Shown here piece after piece: positions 59,516 through 64,000 of a DNA stretch of 64,000 bases. A model generated the notes under the pieces. It had not been told where the DNA came from and made no database searches. It was given only the letters and a program-made list of their open reading frames with translations. Position 1 is the first letter of the stretch. Each line of letters opens with the position of its first letter. This DNA is from Fomitopsis serialis. Taxonomy: Eukaryota > Basidiomycota > Agaricomycetes > Polyporales > Fomitopsidaceae. The DNA is taken from assembly GCF_022376445.1 (NCBI RefSeq), contig NW_025955160.1, positions 1-64,000 on the forward strand. The letters are read 5' to 3'. Position numbers and translations under genes: made by a program.

Positions 59516-60265
59516 AGCAAATTCACGTTCGCAGGGAAACAGACGTACATGATCCCGGCGATGTGAGGTTCAGCGCCGGTGACGTCGGCAAGTATGTAGG
59601 CGAAGTTGGTCCATGGGCTTGGTCGTAGAATGGTGACGTTGCGTAGGGCGAGGTGCGCACACCACCATATGGCAACGGTGGGACATATGGAGACGTCGGC
59701 GAATACTTGAGTCCTGGCCCTTCGCCTTCTTCGTCGCCGAGGTGCGGTCAGTCGAGATGGTGTCGGATATTGACGGCGAGCCCTCGACCGGCCCGTTTGC
59801 TTCTGCATCGGCAGCAGCACAACGGCGGCGACGGACTCTTGCTCGATGGCGTGGGGCCATCCCGTGGGTGCTGTGTGAGGCGATGCGGCTGTTCGCGTTG
59901 ACAATACCTGGTGGCGTCGACGGCGATGCAGACAATGCCGGGCTCATCGAAGTCGAGTAAGACTGCTCGGGCGTGTCGGGCGTGTCAGGGCTCGTGGGCG
60001 GACTCGGATACACCGTGCTGGCGTCGACAGGCATGGGGTGGGCTTCGGTGGCGACAGGACGTGCGGCGAAGCTCAGGGTGGTGGTCGACGTGGGGCCGTA
60101 TGGCGTCGTCCACGGTACTGGTGTCGGCGCAGGCGAGGGGAGCACGTACGTTGGGTATGGCCCGTGGCCCTTGGAGTCCGTCCGAACATTCGCCTCGAAC
60201 TCCTTCAGCGCTGCTGGCTCGATGTTGAGTTGCCACTCGAGGTACGAACACATCTCTCGCACCAT
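59516..60265 (-). pseudogene. Cyclin-like gene fragment with TSP-rich tail
   Basis: Starts with REMCSYLEWQLNIEPAALKEF, resembling the end of the cyclin box in basidiomycete Pho80/PCL-type cyclins. GPYPTYVLPSPAPTP and a Ser/Thr/Pro-rich stretch with a basic RHRARVRRRR patch follow. After ATKKAKGQDS the natural continuation (YSPTSPYVPPLPYGG..., many TSP units) is in another frame, so a one-base indel breaks the gene near 59,715. The part of the cyclin box upstream of REMCSYLEW is not found in a matching frame. A protein-like segment LWWSFTQRKFIESTGDAMFF lies upstream at about 60,410-60,490 and may be unrelated. Confidence 0.5.
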
Positions 60266-60499
60266 TCAGCCATCACGTCCCCCTCCTCGTCCTGCACGCC
60301 TTCGAATCCAGCCTCAGTCGATCCCTTCGCACCATTAACAACACCCGCTTCCCCGGTGCGATGGGCATCCGCGACCGCAACGGAGCAACCCCGCACGGCC
60401 TCGCCGCGTATGTTCTTGAAGAACATGGCGTCGCCCGTGCTCTCGATGAACTTGCGCTGCGTGAAGCTCCACCAGAGCGCGTAGAGTGTCGGCTGGCGG

Positions 60500-61267
60500 C
60501 GTCCACATCAGACTCTGGTGACCTGAATGCTGCGGAATGAGTGGACAAGGGCGTGGAGCTCGAGGGCCATGCAGTATATGAATATAACAGAGGTGGCACG
60601 GGTCGTTACCGGGCGTGCGGTAGTTCCGCAGAGCACGTACCCACCTGTAGGCTGTCCTCATGAATGGTTCCGAGAGTGGTCGAGGAACATAGGCACGAAG
60701 AGGGCGACAGAGGCACAGGCGAGTGGACGCATGGCGGGGACGTAGACTTGTCGAGCAAGGACAGGGGCACGTCCCCCGATCGTCCCTTCGCCGTGGCTCG
60801 TCCATGCGCTAGTCGGAGTGTCCTCCGGGAGTCTCGCTGTGCGCGTCGACATGTCCTGCAGAACGGGTCAGTGGGCGCGAGACACACCGTCCGTCTGCAC
60901 ATCTTGCGTGGCCTCATCTACGCTTACCAGGAGACCTATCCGTCGGGCTTACACATATGTACGAGGGTGCGCGTGAAGGAGAGTGCAAATGAACATGTAG
61001 ATTCTGGACGTACTCAATATTATGAAATCCTATGCTTCGCTCACTGGCTAGGCAACCATCCCCGCCTGCGACTCGTCGACCTCCCTGCAACAGGATGAGC
61101 CGACCGCCGACCATCCCCTTTGCCCTCCGTCTCGGATGCCCTCTGTCCCGCCTTCCCTCGGGTTCTCAACTGCATGTTGTGCTTCGAGTCCGTTGCCTGG
61201 TGCGTGGTTTCTTTCTTGCACCGTTTGCTGGTACCGGGGACCACGACTTCTGCCCGAGCGGCGTGTT
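60500..61267. other. No gene recognised
   Basis: Short frames on both strands, no signature. Confidence 0.35.
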
Positions 61268-61600
61268 TCACAGCTGTAGACTGTCGAGTATTTGAAATGA
61301 GTCCATGATAATAATAAAATTGAAGGGACTCACTTTGGGCACCGTGCTGCTAGGTGCGCTCTCGTCTTCGCTGTCCGAGGAGACCAAGTCGATGACGACC
61401 GGACCTGGCGCACTTCGCTGGGTTGTGGGCAGAGGGATATTTGTGTAGTCTTTGGTGTTCTTATAGCCGCAAAAGACAAGGCCGTCTTCTTCCAGTGCGG
61501 TTCTATGGAACTTGCTCTTCTTGACGTTGACGCGTTGGAAGCCGATATATTGAATGTCGTCGTCCGCAGCCTGAGGCTGGGCGTGGTTTGCTGACATATC
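61268..61600 (-). CDS. Small acidic protein of unknown function, uncertain model
   Basis: An ATG near 61,598 opens MSANHAQPQAADDDIQYIG, then FQRVNVKKSKFHRTALEEDG, FCGYKNTKDYTNIPLP and VVIDLVSSDSEDESAPSS. The acidic VIDLVSSDSEDE segment resembles a SUMO-interacting motif followed by phosphorylatable acidic residues; this is inferred. A GTGAGT donor at about 61,335 suggests that a further exon may follow, and the frame can also be extended upstream to 61738. Family unknown. Confidence 0.4.
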   Translation of the reverse strand, partial: DMSANHAQPQAADDDIQYIGFQRVNVKKSKFHRTALEEDGLVFCGYKNTKDYTNIPLPTTQRSAPGPVVIDLVSSDSEDESAPSSTVPKVSPFNFIIIMDSFQILDSLQL

Positions 61601-61839
61601 TTCTAGTGTAGATGATATAGGAAAATTAGAGATTATAATGAGCGGAAGTGACGCACCGGCGATGGAGGTTGAGGTTGTCCTCGAGCAGGACACGGAGTTT
61701 GCGGTAAGAACTCGAAGCTCGGCTTGAAAGTCGATCACGATCGACAGCCCGAAGGCCGAGCCTCAGCGCTTTCCTTCTCGGGAGTCCCTCCACTTCCACT
61801 TACTCTATGCTGCTTTGCTTTTCGCTCTCGTACGCGCAT

Positions 61840-62410
61840 CGCCGGAAACTGAGGTTGAAATGATGGAGAAGGATGCGGAGAAGGATAATAGAGCAGGTAA
61901 GTGTATCTTTGCGACGTTATAAGGGCTCTCGACGCCATGGACAACCTCGACTCACGCCTTGCCCGCTACACCTACCGCCGCCGCCGCTTTCCTTCTCACT
62001 CTCGTACGCGCATTGCCGGAAACCGTGGTTGACATGATGGAGGAGGATGCGGAGAAGGATACTAGAGCAAGTAAGTACATCTTTGCGACGATATAAGGGC
62101 TCTCGACGCCATGGACAACCTCGACTCACGCCTTGCCCGCTACACCTACCGCCGCCGCCGCTTTCCTTCTCACTCTCGTACGCGCATTGCCGGAAACCGT
62201 GGTTGACATGATGGAGGAGGATGCGGAGAAGGATACTGGAGCAAGTAAGTACATCTTTGCTACAATATAAGGGCTCTCCTCGACTCACGCCTTGCCCACT
62301 ACACCTACCGCTGCCGCCGCCTACCGCCGCTTTCCCTCTCACTTCTCGTACGCTCATCGCTGGAAACCGTGGTTGAGACGATGGAGGACGATGTGGAGAA
62401 GGATACTAAA
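61840..62410 (+). repeat. Tandem repeat, unit about 174 bp, 3-4 copies
   Basis: GCCATGGACAACCTCGACTC occurs at about 61,935 and 62,109. The units are joined by CCTACCGCCGCCGCCGCTTTC and GGAAACCGTGGTTGACATGATGG. The third copy has a deletion and the fourth is diverged. Each unit contains GAGGATGCGGAGAAGGATAC followed by a GTAAGT-like sequence (AGCAAGTAAGTAC), so a duplicated exon/donor cannot be excluded. Confidence 0.75.
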
Positions 62411-62589
62411 GCATGTAAGTACATCTTCGCGACATGTAGAAAATTCCTCGGCACCGTAGACGACCTTAACTCACGCCTCGCCCAGAAGCCAGTACATAGC
62501 GCGGCCGGGTTCCCTCAACACACACGCCGCGCACTGCGCCTCTTGGCTGGCTACTCTACTGGCCATCTGTCTACCGCTTGCCCTGGCTG

Positions 62590-62715
62590 CCCATCCGCAT
62601 GCCCACTCGCCCGCACGCTCATTCGCCCGCACGCTCATACGCCCGCACGCCCGCTCACCCTCTCACTCGCCCGCTCGACCGCTCGACCGCTCGCTGGCCC
62701 GCTTGCCTGCATGCT
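62590..62715 (+). repeat. CGCCCGCACGCTCA/CGACCGCT simple repeat
   Basis: Low-complexity tract of CGCCCGCACGCTCATT, CGCCCGCTCGACCG and similar units, with no coding signature. Confidence 0.6.
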
Positions 62716-62963
62716 AACGTACGCTCACTCATCCGGCTACTAGGTAGTCCTACATACATACACGTTTGCTAGCAAAGATTGATGGTGAGCTCCAGTCGCG
62801 TTGTAGTCTACTAGTCTACAACATTTGTATATCTTGCTTCAATAGAATGAAATATACTTCGTTTCATAGCTAGCATTACCTGAGTCGCAGGGCGATGTGT
62901 GATCCTTAGCGTCAAGACGCTGAATTGCTCAAAATATGTACAGGTATGTTAGAGTACAAGCGG

Positions 62964-64000
62964 CTACCATAGAGTCTGATATGCGTACTTAGTGGCCCAG
63001 TTGTTCAATAAAAATCTATGCGCTTTGTCGAGTACGTTGTGATGACTCCAGTCATTGGGAACGTTGGGCTGTGAGTTCGTACGAGTGGGGATAGGGAAAT
63101 GAGGAATCAACTGACACGACTGCCGTATCATCCGTAACGGTACTACATCTCCAGGCGGTGTGCCGTCCGTTCGAAGGGGCATCTTCCGTACGTCGTACAT
63201 CATGTGTACAGGGTCGGCAGCGGCAGGAAGTTTCGCGTACCATTCAACGTACGCCAGGGGCCCTTGCTGGGCCCATTCTTCTGGGGCCGGCATTTCTGAT
63301 ACGGTACCATGTTCGTAGATTTTCTCGGGCAGCCTAAATATCGTTTTGACTCGCCCTATGCGAGTCCCTGGTGAAAGACTGGATTAGAGAGCGTAAGTCA
63401 AAAAGGTTTGTTGACATACCTTGCAGACCAGTGGCCTCTGCCTCTTCGCCTCGCAATACGACAACCGTATCAAATCTTGCGGGTTCTGACCCACAAGATG
63501 GCTTCGCCTTGACCGCGTCGCGGTCCAGGTTGTCATCTGTGAGGGGGAGTGTGGTGAATTTGAAACCGTGAAAGATGTCGAGGCGGGAGAAGGGGAGATA
63601 GGAGCCGGCCTTCTCAGCCTCGCCGGCGGTAAGGGGGCGACCAAGCTTCAACGAGAAGATGTGTTGATTCAAAGCTCTTGCGAACCCGGGAGCTTGATGC
63701 TTGTCCGCAATGGACGCAATTGATTGCTGCGAGACGGATGGGTGTTTTGGCAGTGTTAGCCCGGCTTGAGGATGGTGCGACTGCGCTCCGGTAACATCAG
63801 GGGATGCGTTCGGCTCGATGCGCTCTTCGTGAAGTCTCTGGCGAAGCGTCTCGTACATGGCGACCTTCTCCTGACGTTCGAGCCACTTGGTCATTTGAGG
63901 CCGCTCGTCGCGATGGTTGGACGCTCGCCAGGCCTTCTTTGCGCAGTCAATGTGCAGGCGTTCGAAAAGTTCCGTGTTGTAATTATCAGTCGTGCCCAGA
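62964..64000 (-). mobile_element. Plavaka-type (CACTA-related) transposase gene, 3' part, runs off the window
   Basis: Last exons 63420-64000 (continuing past the edge) and 62964-63355, joined over a 64-bp GTATGT...CATAG intron with frame kept (LQG then RVKTIFRLPEK). The upstream exon has FARALNQHIFSLKLGRPLT, YLPFSRLDIFHGFKF and PARFDTVVV. The last exon has EWYAKLPAAADPVHMMYDV, VVPLRMIRQSCQLIPHFP and the typical end NNWATKYAYQTLW. These are hallmarks of the C-terminal region of the abundant basidiomycete Plavaka transposases. No stop or frameshift is seen in this part. The catalytic core, if present, lies beyond 64,000. Terminal repeats were not located. Confidence 0.75.

Overview
The window looks like nuclear DNA of a basidiomycete fungus, probably an Agaricomycete. 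Genes are split by many short (about 45-75 bp) GT-AG introns. Fungal families are recognisable (TLDc/OXR1, CTR copper transporter, ferric reductase, a long serine/proline-rich alpha/beta hydrolase). Fungal mobile elements are present (LINE, Plavaka-type transposase, a Mutator-like foldback element). No bacterial operon, Shine-Dalgarno or CRISPR architecture is seen. All gene models below were spliced by hand from reading frames and splice sites; no database was searched.

Region 1 (1-13.9 kb) is dominated by a lineage-type paralogous gene family that I do not recognise. Five clear members (one cut by the window edge) and one diverged member share a strict two-exon plan: a first exon of 61-62 codons, a 57-60 bp intron usually starting GTCAGTGAC, and a second exon with about 35-residue acidic repeats, a Ser-rich block and a C-terminal TWADVVR motif. 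Upstream and downstream sequence boxes are copied with the genes. One unit (about 2.7-4.9 kb, minus) is an inverted copy of another (about 11.8-13.9 kb, plus). A complete OXR1-like TLDc gene (6.6-8.4 kb, minus) sits in the middle.

Region 2 (13.9-23.7 kb) holds a 1,158-bp foldback element with 504-bp terminal inverted repeats, a 9-bp target duplication and a tRNA-like Pol III promoter module in each arm. It is followed by a CTR-type copper transporter and a six-exon ferric/cupric reductase in the same direction, a plausible reduce-then-import metal uptake pair, and then a small unknown gene on the other strand.

Region 3 (24.9-31.7 kb) carries a large alpha/beta-hydrolase gene and a multi-pass membrane protein gene, both minus. 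About 3.7 kb of this block (about 27.94-31.69 kb) is repeated in direct orientation at about 42.76-46.53 kb. The second copy keeps the whole membrane protein gene but only the 5' part of the hydrolase gene.

Region 4 (31.7-62 kb) is gene-poor. It contains broken copies of housekeeping genes (uL13/RPL16, eIF4E, a cyclin, a conserved protein of unknown role), degenerate tandem arrays, a 5'-truncated LINE with a poly(A) tail, and an AT-richer island carrying one intact seven-exon gene of unknown function with a possible HxD...H site. The right edge (from 62,964) is the 3' part of a Plavaka-type transposase gene that runs out of the window.
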